DNA of 64,000 nucleotides from an uncultured Alphaproteobacteria bacterium (GTDB lineage: Bacteria; Pseudomonadota; Alphaproteobacteria; Caulobacterales; Caulobacteraceae). Below are positions 9,325-18,275 of this stretch, piece after piece. The stretch's first letter is position 1, and each line of letters starts with the position of its first letter. The notes beneath the pieces are model-generated. The model saw only the letters and a program-made list of their open reading frames with translations, was not told where the DNA came from and made no database searches. The DNA is taken from the NCBI GenBank assembly GCA_903909375.1, contig CAIVVM010000051.1, positions 87,222 through 151,221 of the forward strand, written 5' to 3'. The position numbers and the translations under genes are program-made.

Positions 9325-12249
9325 ATGAGCGCGAAGACAAGCAGGCACAACCGCATCGATTTCAGGGCCATCGCCTTGACGTCGGTTTCGCTTGCGGCGT
9401 TTGCCGGGGCAGCCGAGGCGCAGACCGCATCGCGGCCGATCGCACCGTTCTACGGAAACATCGCGCCCTTCTACGGAAACATCGCGCCCTTCTACGGAAA
9501 CATCAGCCCCTTCTACGGCAACATCGCGCCGTTCTACGGGAACATCAGCCCCTTCTACGGCAACATCTCGGCGTTCTGGGGTGACATCAGTCCCTTCTAC
9601 GGCAACATCGCGCCGTTCTGGGGCAACATCAGCCCCTTCAGCGGACCCATCGGCGACGCCGTTGGAACCGTGGCGCCAAGTTATGCCTCGACGGTTCAGT
9701 TCTGGGGCGACATCAAGCCCGTCTGGGACGACGCCACCGCCTACTGGCGCGCGCTGCCGACATCGCCCGCCAGCTCGAACCTCGATACGCTGGTAGGCAA
9801 GATCAACAATGTGATCAGCAGGTCGGAAGCCCAGTTTGGCGCTGCCGTACGTGCGAAGACCGGAGCTTCGTTTTCGGTCGGATTCGCCGCGCCACTGCTG
9901 ACAAAATACGGGATCAATCTATCTGACCCAACCTCGCTGACCCGGCTTTCAGAATCCGATCGGGCGATGTTCTTCCTGGATTGGTACGACAACCTGATGA
10001 AATATTCGGGTGTCGACCACGTCGACCACTGGATGAAGACCGTAAACTGGACTCCGGCGCTTACCCAGCAACAGGGCTACGGCGGCAGCACGACCATCGG
10101 CCTGCTCGACTTTACGGTCGTCGGCGACAAGGATGTCCTCAACAACATCGTCAAGTACGACGGCATTTCGACGTTCAGCAATGGTCATGGCGCGGCGGTC
10201 GCGAGCCTGATTGTCGACGACGTCGATGGCCGCGGCATCATGGGCATCGCGCCCCGGGCCAGCGTTGTCGCCTACAATCCGTTTGACGCAACGGGAACGG
10301 CCGGATGGGCCGACGTGACGACGGGCGTGAGAGTGCTGGCCGAAAACAAGGCCAGCATCATCAACATGAGCCTGGGCGTACCCGGGTTCACCCTGCACCC
10401 CGACTGGAACACGGTGTTCACGAACGCAGGTGTCGCTGCCGCCGCGAAGAACGCCGTGTTCGTCGTCGCAGCCGGCAATGAGGGCGTGACGCAGCAGCAG
10501 AACGTGGCCTGGAACGTCAACAATCCGAGCCTGATCATTGTCGGCTCGGTAGGGCTGGACCAGACCATTTCCAACTTCTCCAATCGGCCTGGCGACAGTT
10601 GCCTGACCATCAACGGGGCCTGCAATCCGGGCGCGAAGCTGCAGGATCGCTTCCTTGTGGCGCCGGGTGAACTGATCCTCGTGTCGGATGACAAGGGCGG
10701 CGTTGTCCGCCAGTCCGGGACATCCTTTGCAGCCCCGCTCGTCTCGGGCGCCGTGGCCCTGCTGCACGACCGCTGGCCGTGGCTGGCGAACTTCCCGAAG
10801 GAGACGACGGACATCATCCTTCAGTCCGCCAAGGACCTCGGGGCGGCCGGCGTTGACCCTGTCTACGGCCGTGGCCTGCTCGACGTCACCGCCTCACAGT
10901 CGCCTCTGAACTTCAACAACCTGACCTGGTCGCAAAGCACCAAAGATCGCGCACTCAAGCCGGTCGCGGCAAAAATTGTCCTGACCCAATTCTCAAGCAA
11001 CCTGAAAAAGCTCGATAAGAAAAATCAGCTATACTACTATGCGTTCGAGAAGATCGGTGGAACTCAACGCGATTTTGCGATCCCGCTGTCTGACAGCCTG
11101 ATTGGGCAGTCTGTGACCACCTTCAATGGCGGTCAGGAGAAGTTCCAGGAGTACCTGCTCAAACGGATGACCGTGTGGGCGGAAGCCTCGGGAAAACATT
11201 CCCTTGCGGCTTCAGGCCAGATGTTCTCGCCGAAGTCTTTCTCGCAAAGCGGCCAACCGATCGCCAATGCCTGGGGCGCGGACATGACCCTGGCGATAGC
11301 GCCCCGGGTGCAGAACTACGGCTTTGTTCAGGACGGCCTCGACTATCGCTCGATGGTCAAGGTCAATGGCGAGCGCTCATCGTTCAGTTTCGGCTTCGGA
11401 GCCGGCGCCGAGGCCCTTGACGGCAAGACCGGCTTTGTCGCGAACGACTACGACAGCGATCGCGGCGGGGCGAACCCGCTTCTGGGCCTGGCGACGGGTG
11501 GCGGTTTCGCCAACTGGAACGTCCGCCTGTCGGAGCGTATGTCTCTTGCGATCGGCGCGACCCAACGCGATGAGGCGCGTGACCCGTCGCTCCTGATCGG
11601 TGTTGACCGGCCCGGTAGCGGCGCCAAGCGTTATCAGGCCGCGGCCCAGCATCTGGCGGCGACCTTCATCGTCGCGGATGGCTTTACACTGACCAGCAGC
11701 TACACGCTGTTGCACGAGAAAAACGCCCTGCTGGGTACTCAGGCTCTGAATCCCGGTTTCCTTGCCGAGGGTTCGACCACCGCCGGTTACAATATCGGTG
11801 TGGATCTGCAACTTTCCGAGACGCTGAACCTCTCGGGTTCGGCGACCCGGGGCGTCACCCGCGAGAGTTCGGATCAGGATCAGAACCTGACCGTCGGCAA
11901 AGGCGGCGTCACAACCTCGAGCTATCAGGTGTCCCTGACAAAATCCGGCCTGTTCAGGTCCGGCGACCAGGTCAGGATCTCCCTGTCCCAGCCCATGCAT
12001 CTGGAGCGTGGAAAGCTCGACTTCACGACCCTGCAGGTCATTGATCGCCAGACGGGCGAACTCGGCTACGGCACACAGTCGGTGAACCTGGGCGGTACGG
12101 CCCGGCCCTACGCCGCCGAGATCCTCTACGGCGTCCCGGTGATGAAAGGTGAAGGTCAGGTCGTGTTCTTCGGCCGCGCCGAAAGCGCCGACTCTACAGA
12201 GCCGACCAATCGCCTGATGCTTGGAAGCCAGTTCAAGATCCGCTTCTAG
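9325..12249 (+). CDS. Subtilisin-family (S8) autotransporter serine protease with heptad repeats
   Basis: A 974-residue exported protease. A signal peptide ends at AEAQ, followed directly by ten tandem heptapeptides of the form (A/S)PFYGNI, then a linker with degenerate copies (FWGDIKPVW). The S8 domain carries the triad Asp262 (GLLDFTV), His288 (NGHGAAV) and Ser467 (GTSFAAPLVSG). The last roughly 300 residues alternate polar and hydrophobic residues in glycine-rich strands and finish in the aromatic F (QFKIRF) expected of an outer-membrane barrel. It should therefore sit in the outer membrane with the protease displayed or released. The gene stands alone after the kinase/receiver pair, which could control it. 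The role of the repeats is unknown; surface anchoring or self-assembly is a guess. Confidence 0.9.
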   Translation: MSAKTSRHNRIDFRAIALTSVSLAAFAGAAEAQTASRPIAPFYGNIAPFYGNIAPFYGNISPFYGNIAPFYGNISPFYGNISAFWGDISPFYGNIAPFWGNISPFSGPIGDAVGTVAPSYASTVQFWGDIKPVWDDATAYWRALPTSPASSNLDTLVGKINNVISRSEAQFGAAVRAKTGASFSVGFAAPLLTKYGINLSDPTSLTRLSESDRAMFFLDWYDNLMKYSGVDHVDHWMKTVNWTPALTQQQGYGGSTTIGLLDFTVVGDKDVLNNIVKYDGISTFSNGHGAAVASLIVDDVDGRGIMGIAPRASVVAYNPFDATGTAGWADVTTGVRVLAENKASIINMSLGVPGFTLHPDWNTVFTNAGVAAAAKNAVFVVAAGNEGVTQQQNVAWNVNNPSLIIVGSVGLDQTISNFSNRPGDSCLTINGACNPGAKLQDRFLVAPGELILVSDDKGGVVRQSGTSFAAPLVSGAVALLHDRWPWLANFPKETTDIILQSAKDLGAAGVDPVYGRGLLDVTASQSPLNFNNLTWSQSTKDRALKPVAAKIVLTQFSSNLKKLDKKNQLYYYAFEKIGGTQRDFAIPLSDSLIGQSVTTFNGGQEKFQEYLLKRMTVWAEASGKHSLAASGQMFSPKSFSQSGQPIANAWGADMTLAIAPRVQNYGFVQDGLDYRSMVKVNGERSSFSFGFGAGAEALDGKTGFVANDYDSDRGGANPLLGLATGGGFANWNVRLSERMSLAIGATQRDEARDPSLLIGVDRPGSGAKRYQAAAQHLAATFIVADGFTLTSSYTLLHEKNALLGTQALNPGFLAEGSTTAGYNIGVDLQLSETLNLSGSATRGVTRESSDQDQNLTVGKGGVTTSSYQVSLTKSGLFRSGDQVRISLSQPMHLERGKLDFTTLQVIDRQTGELGYGTQSVNLGGTARPYAAEILYGVPVMKGEGQVVFFGRAESADSTEPTNRLMLGSQFKIRF
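9442..9651 (+). repeat. Ten 21-bp tandem repeats encoding PFYGNI heptads
   Basis: Exactly 210 bp of in-frame repeats at the mature N-terminus of the S8 autotransporter. Units read APFYGNI or SPFYGNI, with diverged units SAFWGDI, APFWGNI and SPFSGPI towards the 3' end. The first units are nearly identical at DNA level, so slippage could change copy number without breaking the frame. Confidence 0.95.
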
Positions 12250-12367
12250 AACCTGTCCGTTTCAGATGGAGACATCTGAAACGGATAAACAGGCCCGTTT
12301 TCATAGACCTAGAGCGCGACGGGCGCTCGAGCCGGTGTCCACTTCCAGTCGTCGCGCTCGAGCGGTT
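12247..12367. repeat. Dispersed intergenic repeat A, copy 1 (hairpin-forming)
   Basis: About 120 bp starting at the stop codon of the autotransporter gene and matching 15712-15831. It contains a hairpin with perfect 13-bp arms (TCCGTTTCAGATG at 12256-12268, its complement at 12273-12285, 4-nt loop) extended by a CCTG/CAGG outer stem, and a second inverted repeat GAGCGCGAC/GTCGCGCTC (12312-12320 and 12351-12359). It lies between convergent genes and may act as a bidirectional terminator or be a non-autonomous mobile repeat. Confidence 0.75.
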
Positions 12368-12426
12368 CCGTGTTCCGAGTGGCGGGGGGAGTGGGGGCTG
12401 TTGCGACCCGGATCCGCTGGCCGGCT

Positions 12427-13464
12427 TCAGAGCGGTGCGAACAATAGCTCACAGCCCGTGCCGCGGAGAAGGCGGTCAACACGTCCACGCGCTGTCTCAT
12501 CCAGCGCGACGTACGCCTTGCGGAGCCAGCCAAGGCATTTTGCCTGGTATACAAATGCCTCCTGCACCCAACGCTGGCCGTCCACCTCGCACTCCACCTG
12601 CTTTGCACCCTGCGCGACCGCCTTCGCATTGCCGATCATGAAGGGCGCATAGACCCGGCCCACTTCGCAAAGCAGGCTGCGCAATGTCGCGGGCGGATCT
12701 GACAGGTCGACCCAATCGGCCTCGCTCACTTCGAGCCCGCTCACATCCTCCAGCCTTTCGGTCCAGGCGTAGGCCCGGGGAGAAACCTCCATGGCGACCT
12801 GGCCCGGTGTGGGATCGGTGATCACGAGCATCGTCATCTGACCGAACGCTGCGAAATCACCTGAGCCGGGCCGCTGACCCAGCAGGTAGGGCTGGTTCTG
12901 GATGTGTTCGTCGAACACCTCCAGAAAGCGACGCCAGCTGCTCTCGATGATCGGCGCAGTAACCGGGTTGGATCCCACGACGCCGATGCGGGATATCTGC
13001 CGACTGGCGAAGGCCCGTTCCGCCTTTTCGCCCTGCTCGCGCGTTATCTGCACAGCCCGACCGTAGGGTAGGTAGGCGCTCGCCTTCTTGGTATCCGCCA
13101 CATACGACCAGCGATAGTGAAACATGCACTTGCTCAGCCACTCGTCGCCATAATCCTCGAGCAGCAGGTCAATGAGGTTCAGCGCGGGATCCGAGGGACG
13201 CAGCCGTCGTTCAGCATAGGTCTCTTCAAGACGATCCAGGATCGGCGTGGTGTCGGACATCGCCGTGAGCGGCCCGCCATCGGCGGCGGGCAGCACAATG
13301 TAGGGGATTAGCGGGAGCGGGCGCTCCGGCAGCGCATCCGCTTCCTTGCTTCCCATGACCACAAAGCGGAAAGGCAGGCGCCGGAAGCGGAGCGCCGCGC
13401 GCAGTTTGCGCGTGTATGGCGATGACCCCACCCCAACAAGTCTCAGGTCGCTCTCCGAACTCAT
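12427..13464 (-). CDS. Extended GST-fold protein, family copy 1
   Basis: A 345-residue protein with a thioredoxin-like N-terminal domain (VGVGSSPYTRKLRAALRFRR) and a long helical GST C-terminal domain bearing the N-capping-box region YLLGQRPGSGDF. It belongs to a family with three more members in this window (24019-25224, 25898-26899, 28460-29491). They share S-x-Y-(T/S)-x-K near the start, a KxMFHYRW-type block, the LxGxxPxxGDF block and a TGC-type C-terminus. Ordinary GSTs are about 200-220 residues. I chose the ATG at 13464 because GGGAGAGGGTGGG precedes it. The MFS gene lies upstream on the same strand (160-bp gap). Glutathione-dependent chemistry is likely but not shown. Confidence 0.82.
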   Translation of the reverse strand: MSSESDLRLVGVGSSPYTRKLRAALRFRRLPFRFVVMGSKEADALPERPLPLIPYIVLPAADGGPLTAMSDTTPILDRLEETYAERRLRPSDPALNLIDLLLEDYGDEWLSKCMFHYRWSYVADTKKASAYLPYGRAVQITREQGEKAERAFASRQISRIGVVGSNPVTAPIIESSWRRFLEVFDEHIQNQPYLLGQRPGSGDFAAFGQMTMLVITDPTPGQVAMEVSPRAYAWTERLEDVSGLEVSEADWVDLSDPPATLRSLLCEVGRVYAPFMIGNAKAVAQGAKQVECEVDGQRWVQEAFVYQAKCLGWLRKAYVALDETARGRVDRLLRGTGCELLFAPL

Positions 13465-13624
13465 CCCACCCTCTCCCAATTCACTTCTACAGCCGGCTAC
13501 CAGAGCGGCTTCGATAAGGCGCGTTGAAATGCAGCACAGGCGCGGCGCCAGATGCAACGCTCCTCCGCCTCTTCGGCTCGCCTTTGCTGGCAGGCCTCCA
13601 ACGGTCGTACACGCCCGCGATTTC

Positions 13625-14932
13625 CTATTTTGAACCGAGATACGGCTCGCTGCGAGGCAATCGCCGGGCCGCCATCAGGAAGAAGACCACTGAAGCGATT
13701 TCGCCGATCGCCGCCAGGCAGATTGCATAGCCAAGGCCCCGGACCCCGAAGGTGGGCGACAGAGCGTCACTGGTCATGCCGATCAGGAGCGGCCCGAGGC
13801 CGAAGCCGACCAGAGAGATGATGAACAGGGTCCAGGCGGAAGCAAAGGCGCGGGCGCGCACCGGCGCCAGGGTCTGGATGGTGGCGAACACCGGGCCTGT
13901 GAATGCGTTTCCGAGGAAACCTGGCAGGATGAGGCAGGCGATCGCCAGACCGGGCGTCGGGGCGAGATAGGCCGTAATGAACAGGGGCGCGCGCACGCCG
14001 ATCATGATTGCCGGAAGCCACGCGTACCAGCGGTTGTCGCGGCGGCCGAGGATGTCGGCGAACCATCCGCCAGCCAGGGTTCCGATGATCCCCGTCACCC
14101 CCGAGATCAACCCCAGCGCCAGCCCTGCCTGGCCGGTCGTAAGGCCGTGCACCCGGATCATGAACGCCGGATTCCACTGCAGGGCGCCGTAGGATGTGAA
14201 GGCGTGCAGGGCGGCCCCGATGACCAGAAAATTGTAGGCGGGGATCTTGAACAGCGTCGCCATCGCCTCGCGCCACGACAAGGCCACGAGACCTTCTGTC
14301 GCCCCGAGCCGTATGGGCTCCTTCAGGGTCAGCAGGACCACAATCGCCAGCGCGACTCCCGGCAGTCCGACAACCACAAAGGCCGTCCGCCAGTCGAACA
14401 TCTGGTTCAACCAGCCGCCTGCGATGAGGCCCACCAGAATACCAATGGGCACACCGCAGGAGAGCACCGCCAGGGCCGTGGCGCGTTTCCCGTGCGGGAA
14501 CAAGTCCGCAATCATCGAATGGCTGGCCGGCGCCGCGCCTGACTCCCCGATAGCCACAGTGGCGCGCGCCACCAGCAACTGGGCGAAGTTGGACGTCAGG
14601 CCGCAGACCGCGGTTGCGGCGCTCCATAGCGCCAGGGACCCGGCGATGATCCCCTTGCGGGACGCCGTGTCGGCCAGTCGCGCGATGGGCAGCCCGGCGA
14701 CCGCATAGAAAAGCGCGAACCCCAGACCGGACAACAAACCAAGCTGGCTGTCTGTAAGGTGGAGCTCGCGACGGATAGGTTCCATCAGGATCGAAAGTAT
14801 CTGTCGATCAACATAGTTCAGAGTATAGACGACCAGTAGCAGACCCAGCGCATAACGCGCGTATCCGGTAGACGTTCCTGTTATCTCTGGAACTGCGGGC
14901 GTCTTGTTGAGCGACATATTGGTGTCTTTCAT
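13625..14932 (-). CDS. MFS transporter (spinster-like)
   Basis: A 435-residue inner-membrane carrier with about 12 hydrophobic helices. The first helix contains TLNYVDRQILSIL, the NYxDRQ signature of the spinster/ACS-like MFS group. The conserved loop GLPIARLADTASRKG follows helix 2. Such carriers move organic anions or small metabolites by proton symport or antiport. It is the first gene of a probable two-gene minus-strand unit with the long GST-fold protein. Translation could begin at the 14932 ATG or at a second ATG five codons on; I kept the first. Confidence 0.9.
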   Translation of the reverse strand: MKDTNMSLNKTPAVPEITGTSTGYARYALGLLLVVYTLNYVDRQILSILMEPIRRELHLTDSQLGLLSGLGFALFYAVAGLPIARLADTASRKGIIAGSLALWSAATAVCGLTSNFAQLLVARATVAIGESGAAPASHSMIADLFPHGKRATALAVLSCGVPIGILVGLIAGGWLNQMFDWRTAFVVVGLPGVALAIVVLLTLKEPIRLGATEGLVALSWREAMATLFKIPAYNFLVIGAALHAFTSYGALQWNPAFMIRVHGLTTGQAGLALGLISGVTGIIGTLAGGWFADILGRRDNRWYAWLPAIMIGVRAPLFITAYLAPTPGLAIACLILPGFLGNAFTGPVFATIQTLAPVRARAFASAWTLFIISLVGFGLGPLLIGMTSDALSPTFGVRGLGYAICLAAIGEIASVVFFLMAARRLPRSEPYLGSK

Positions 14933-15273
14933 TGAGTCTATATGGCCCAGATGAAATCAGATATTCTATGAAGGTGATTTCAGCGAAGGGCCGACAATTT
15001 GGCTAGGCCAGGTGACGCTTGCCGCCCTGGCTCTCGGCTGTCGTGACTTCAGGGCGAGCTGAATGCGCTCGCAATCAAGCCATCAAGAGTTGGATGTTGT
15101 CCGCCCAACGTGATCCCCTGCGGCAGAGCGCGCCACTCCCCCGGCGCGACCAATGAGCAATAGGACACGGTCACAAAGCGCTCCGCAAGTCTTGATGTGA
15201 ACTATAATTCCGATTTAGTTAAGGGGTGCAAGCCGGTAAATGACCGGATGGCCGTTCAATCCAATGAGGTGTC
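14933..15273. promoter_or_regulatory. Divergent promoter region with inverted repeat
   Basis: A 341-bp space between the divergent MFS and DUF1330 genes, so it should hold both promoters. Near the MFS start there is an inverted repeat TGAAATCA...TGATTTCA (14952-14959 and 14975-14982, 15-bp spacer). Near the DUF1330 start, TTCCGATT at 15208-15215 matches one arm of the palindrome before the TonB receptor at 19.7 kb. I see no gene here. Confidence 0.5.
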
Positions 15274-15714
15274 ATGATGCTGGTGATCAACGCGGTGCAG
15301 CCCGGCGGCGAGCAAGCCAAGGACTTCTTCAGCGCGCCGGATGACGGCCCGTTCGTCATGGTCAACCTTCTGAAATTCAAGCCGTTTGCGGAGTATCCCG
15401 ACGGCTCGGACTCGCACATCACCGGAGCTGAAGCCTATGCGAGGTATACGGTCGAAGTCCGTAAGCTCCTGGCGTCGTTCGGCGGCGGTTCGCGGTTCTC
15501 CGGAGAGGTAACCGGGATACTTCTCGGTGAGGTGGGCGAACTCTGGGACATGATCGCGTTGGCGGAGTACCCGTCGCTTGCTGCCATGAGTGAGATGATG
15601 CGGTGCCCCGGCATGCAGGCCATCTCTCACCATCGACGCGCCGGTCTCGCCGGGCAGCTGAACATCCGCACGCGGCCTCATGTCGGCCACGAGATTGTTG
15701 CCGAAGCCCCCTAG
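15274..15714 (+). CDS. DUF1330-type small dimeric alpha-beta protein
   Basis: A 146-residue protein with the ferredoxin-like DUF1330 pattern: FVMVNLLKFK early, a conserved Y-x-x-Y helix (AYARYTVEV), and MIALAEYPSLAAMSEMM in the second half. Family members are small dimeric barrels of uncertain function, often placed in catabolic clusters. Two adjacent ATGs (15274, 15277) follow AATGAGGTGTC; either may be used. The stop codon is formed by the first bases of dispersed repeat A. It is divergent from the MFS/GST unit. Confidence 0.72.
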   Translation: MMLVINAVQPGGEQAKDFFSAPDDGPFVMVNLLKFKPFAEYPDGSDSHITGAEAYARYTVEVRKLLASFGGGSRFSGEVTGILLGEVGELWDMIALAEYPSLAAMSEMMRCPGMQAISHHRRAGLAGQLNIRTRPHVGHEIVAEAP

Positions 15715-15831
15715 AGCCTGTCCGGTTCAGATGGATTCATCTGAACCGGATAAACAGGCTCGTTATCAAATGTTTAGAGCACGACGGGCGCTTGAACCGG
15801 TATCCACTTCAAGCTGTCTTGCTCCAGGTTC
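15712..15831. repeat. Dispersed intergenic repeat A, copy 2 (hairpin-forming)
   Basis: Second copy of the repeat at 12247-12367, again starting at the stop codon of the preceding gene. The main hairpin has arms TCCGGTTCAGATG (15721-15733) and CATCTGAACCGGA (15738-15750), with a 7-bp outer stem GAGCCTG/CAGGCTC. Relative to copy 1, arm position 5 changes T to G and its partner A to C, so pairing is preserved. That compensatory change argues for a selected structure. Confidence 0.78.
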
Positions 15832-15905
15832 TACGGTCGAGACGCGTTGGGGCCAGCGAGCGGACAGGGAGCAACCCGTCCGGCTAGAGCAAGGGAGTTT
15901 GGAAC

Positions 15906-17573
15906 GTGATTCCACGGATGAAAATTCGGTTGGTGCGGACGGCAGCGGCGGCAGTTGTCCTGGCCGTCACGGCAAGTGGGGTGGTCTTCGGAGAAACGCA
16001 GGCGCACGCACAAACGCCCTCCGGCCCGGCGGCGTTCGGACCCGCCAAGGTGGGGCCGCCTATGGAAATCACCTGGCAGCAGGGGCCGGCCAAGCCACCG
16101 GCAACGCGGCGCAAGCCGAACATCGTCCTGATCGTCGCTGACGATCTTGGGTACAACGACCTGACGGTCAACGGCGGCGGGGTGGCCGGCGGCGCGGTCC
16201 CCACTCCCAACATCGATTCCATAGCTCGGGAAGGTGTCAATTTCGCTCAGGGCTATGCTGGTCATGGAACTTGCGCGCCCTCCCGCGCGGCCATCCTCAC
16301 CGGCCGTTACCCCACACGTTTCGGCTTCGAGTTCACGCCCGCGCCACCCGCGCTCGGCAAGAGCATGCGGAACTTCAACTACGGCATCCACAACGGCGTC
16401 TCCTTTCCCGAGCGGGAAAAGGACATGATCCCCTTCGCCAAGATGGGTCTGCCGCAAAGCGAGATCACCATCGCCGAACTGCTGCAAGACGTTGGCTATC
16501 ACACGCTTCACTTCGGCAAGTGGCATCTTGGAGAGTCGCCGGAATTCGCGGCGACCAAGCGCGGCTTCAACGAGAGCCTGCTGACCAGCGGCTCGATGTT
16601 TCTGCCAAAGGACGATCCACGGGTCGTCAATTCCATGCAGGACTTCGACCCGATCGACCGGTTCCTTTGGGCATCCATGCCGTTCTACGCCCAGAAGGAT
16701 GGCGGCGCTGGGTTCCAGCCCAAGGCCTATTTGACCGACTACGTCACCGACGAGGCGGTGAAGGCGATCCACGCCAATCGCAATCGGCCGTTCTTCGCCT
16801 ATCTGGCCTATAACGCCCCGCATACGCCGCTGCAGGCGACCAAGGCCGATTACGACGCCCTCTCGCATATCCAGGACCATCGGATGCGGGTCTATTCCGC
16901 CATGATCCGCGCGCTCGACCGGGGTGTAGGCCGGGTGCTGCAGCAGCTCGAGCAGGATGGCCTCACGAACGACACCCTGGTGATCTTTGTGAGTGACAAC
17001 GGCGGGGCTGGTTACGTTGGCCTGCCAGACCTCAACAGGCCCTTCCGTGGCTGGAAGCTGACCTATTTTGAAGGTGGCATTCGTACGCCGTACCTGATGC
17101 GTTGGCCGGCCGCGATCCCGGCCGGGCGCACCTATCGCGCGCCCGTCTCGCACTTCGACATCTTCGCTACCGCCGCCGCGGCGGCCAATGTCGCCCTGCC
17201 CAGGGATCGCGTGATCGACGGTGTGAACCTGGTCCCCCACGTGACCGGCAAGGCCAGGGGGCGGCCGCATGAGAACCTGTTCTGGCGCAGCGGCGACTAT
17301 CAGGTCGTCCGCGCCGGCGACTGGAAGCTGCAGGTTACCGACCGGCCGAACAAGGATTGGTTGTTCGACCTTGCCAACGACCCCACCGAGCGGGTCAACC
17401 TGGCTGCAGCCATGCCCGACAAGGTGGCTGAACTGAAGCGTTTGCTGGCCAGGCACAACGCCGCCCAGGTCAAACCGCTCTGGCCCCAGCTCGGCCAGTC
17501 TCCGGTCATGCTCGACCATACCCTGGCCGAACCCCAGACGCTGAAAGACGAATACGTCTACTGGGGCGGCTGA
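15906..17573 (+). CDS. Type I arylsulfatase, exported (copy A)
   Basis: A 555-residue sulfatase hydrolysing sulfate esters, predicted periplasmic from its hydrophobic signal (AAAAVVLAVTASGVVFG). Motifs: NIVLIVADDLGYND (metal-binding aspartates), the formylglycine block CAPSRAAILTGR with Cys123 as the residue to be converted, HFGKWHLGE, and FVSDNGG. The GTG at 15906 is preferred because AAGGGAG lies 8 bp upstream; an ATG four codons later is the alternative. It closely resembles the sulfatase at 22211-23863, with the same WQxGPA pre-domain block, catalytic block and EYVYWG ending, indicating duplication within the region. A small exported protein and an MDR reductase follow on the same strand. 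Confidence 0.94.
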   Translation: MIPRMKIRLVRTAAAAVVLAVTASGVVFGETQAHAQTPSGPAAFGPAKVGPPMEITWQQGPAKPPATRRKPNIVLIVADDLGYNDLTVNGGGVAGGAVPTPNIDSIAREGVNFAQGYAGHGTCAPSRAAILTGRYPTRFGFEFTPAPPALGKSMRNFNYGIHNGVSFPEREKDMIPFAKMGLPQSEITIAELLQDVGYHTLHFGKWHLGESPEFAATKRGFNESLLTSGSMFLPKDDPRVVNSMQDFDPIDRFLWASMPFYAQKDGGAGFQPKAYLTDYVTDEAVKAIHANRNRPFFAYLAYNAPHTPLQATKADYDALSHIQDHRMRVYSAMIRALDRGVGRVLQQLEQDGLTNDTLVIFVSDNGGAGYVGLPDLNRPFRGWKLTYFEGGIRTPYLMRWPAAIPAGRTYRAPVSHFDIFATAAAAANVALPRDRVIDGVNLVPHVTGKARGRPHENLFWRSGDYQVVRAGDWKLQVTDRPNKDWLFDLANDPTERVNLAAAMPDKVAELKRLLARHNAAQVKPLWPQLGQSPVMLDHTLAEPQTLKDEYVYWGG

Positions 17574-17681
17574 GGCGACGGCGAACCCGGATTCCGAAAA
17601 CACTTTCAAAGAAAGCATAACCAGAATACTAGTTCACAAAATTAGTGCTGGCGAGAGTCGGCGTTCTGCAGGAGGGAGATC

Positions 17682-18266
17682 GTGATTTCGCGACCTTATA
17701 TGCTCGCGGGAGCCTTCGCCGCGCTGGCCTTTGGCGCCATGGCGGCGCCTGCCGGAAAACCTGTACTGGCGAGCGACATTCCCGTCGCCCATACGCCACC
17801 CGGACCTAACGGATGGGGGCGCACCTTCCCGGCGCCGGTGCTTGCGACGTGCACGGAGCCGTTGGTGAGCGGCGCGCCGGACCTGCGGGGGATCTGGCGT
17901 ATCATCGACCACAATGGAAAGCCGCCCCAGAAGGGTGAGCATCTCTACAACTATGCCGAACGGATCGAGCAATGCGGCGACCGGATTGTTGATATGGGTG
18001 GCGGGCAGATCGCCGACGCCAGGGCCGACGGGACCGAGAAGAACGCCGTGCGCGACGTATCTGTGCGCGACTTCAAGACGCCGATCCTCGCCATCGCCAG
18101 CTATGAGAACGGCGTGTTCATCCTGCGTCCCAAGAGCCAGCCCGGTGTCGAGGTCCGACGGTGGCTTGACCCGGAGGGCCGGATGATCTGGACCCGGCCG
18201 GACTATGGCAGGATGCTGCTCGAACGCATCGGCGGACCTAACGACACCTACACCCGACCGGAATAG
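17682..18266 (+). CDS. Exported protein of unknown function
   Basis: A 194-residue protein with a clear signal peptide (MLAGAFAALAFGAMAAPA). The mature part contains PDLRGIWRIID and two cysteines (ATCTEP and EQCGDR), a pattern suggesting a small beta-rich, possibly lipocalin-like domain, but I cannot assign a family. The GTG start is supported by GGAGGGAG immediately upstream. It sits between a sulfatase and an MDR reductase on the same strand (108 bp and 9 bp gaps), so it is probably co-expressed with the reductase. Confidence 0.7.
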   Translation: MISRPYMLAGAFAALAFGAMAAPAGKPVLASDIPVAHTPPGPNGWGRTFPAPVLATCTEPLVSGAPDLRGIWRIIDHNGKPPQKGEHLYNYAERIEQCGDRIVDMGGGQIADARADGTEKNAVRDVSVRDFKTPILAIASYENGVFILRPKSQPGVEVRRWLDPEGRMIWTRPDYGRMLLERIGGPNDTYTRPE

Positions 18267-18275
18267 CTACGGGCA

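Noticed and set aside
9442..9651. Short tandem repeats considered as a CRISPR array
   Set aside because: The 21-bp units are contiguous, without unique spacers, and lie in frame inside a signal-peptide-bearing gene.
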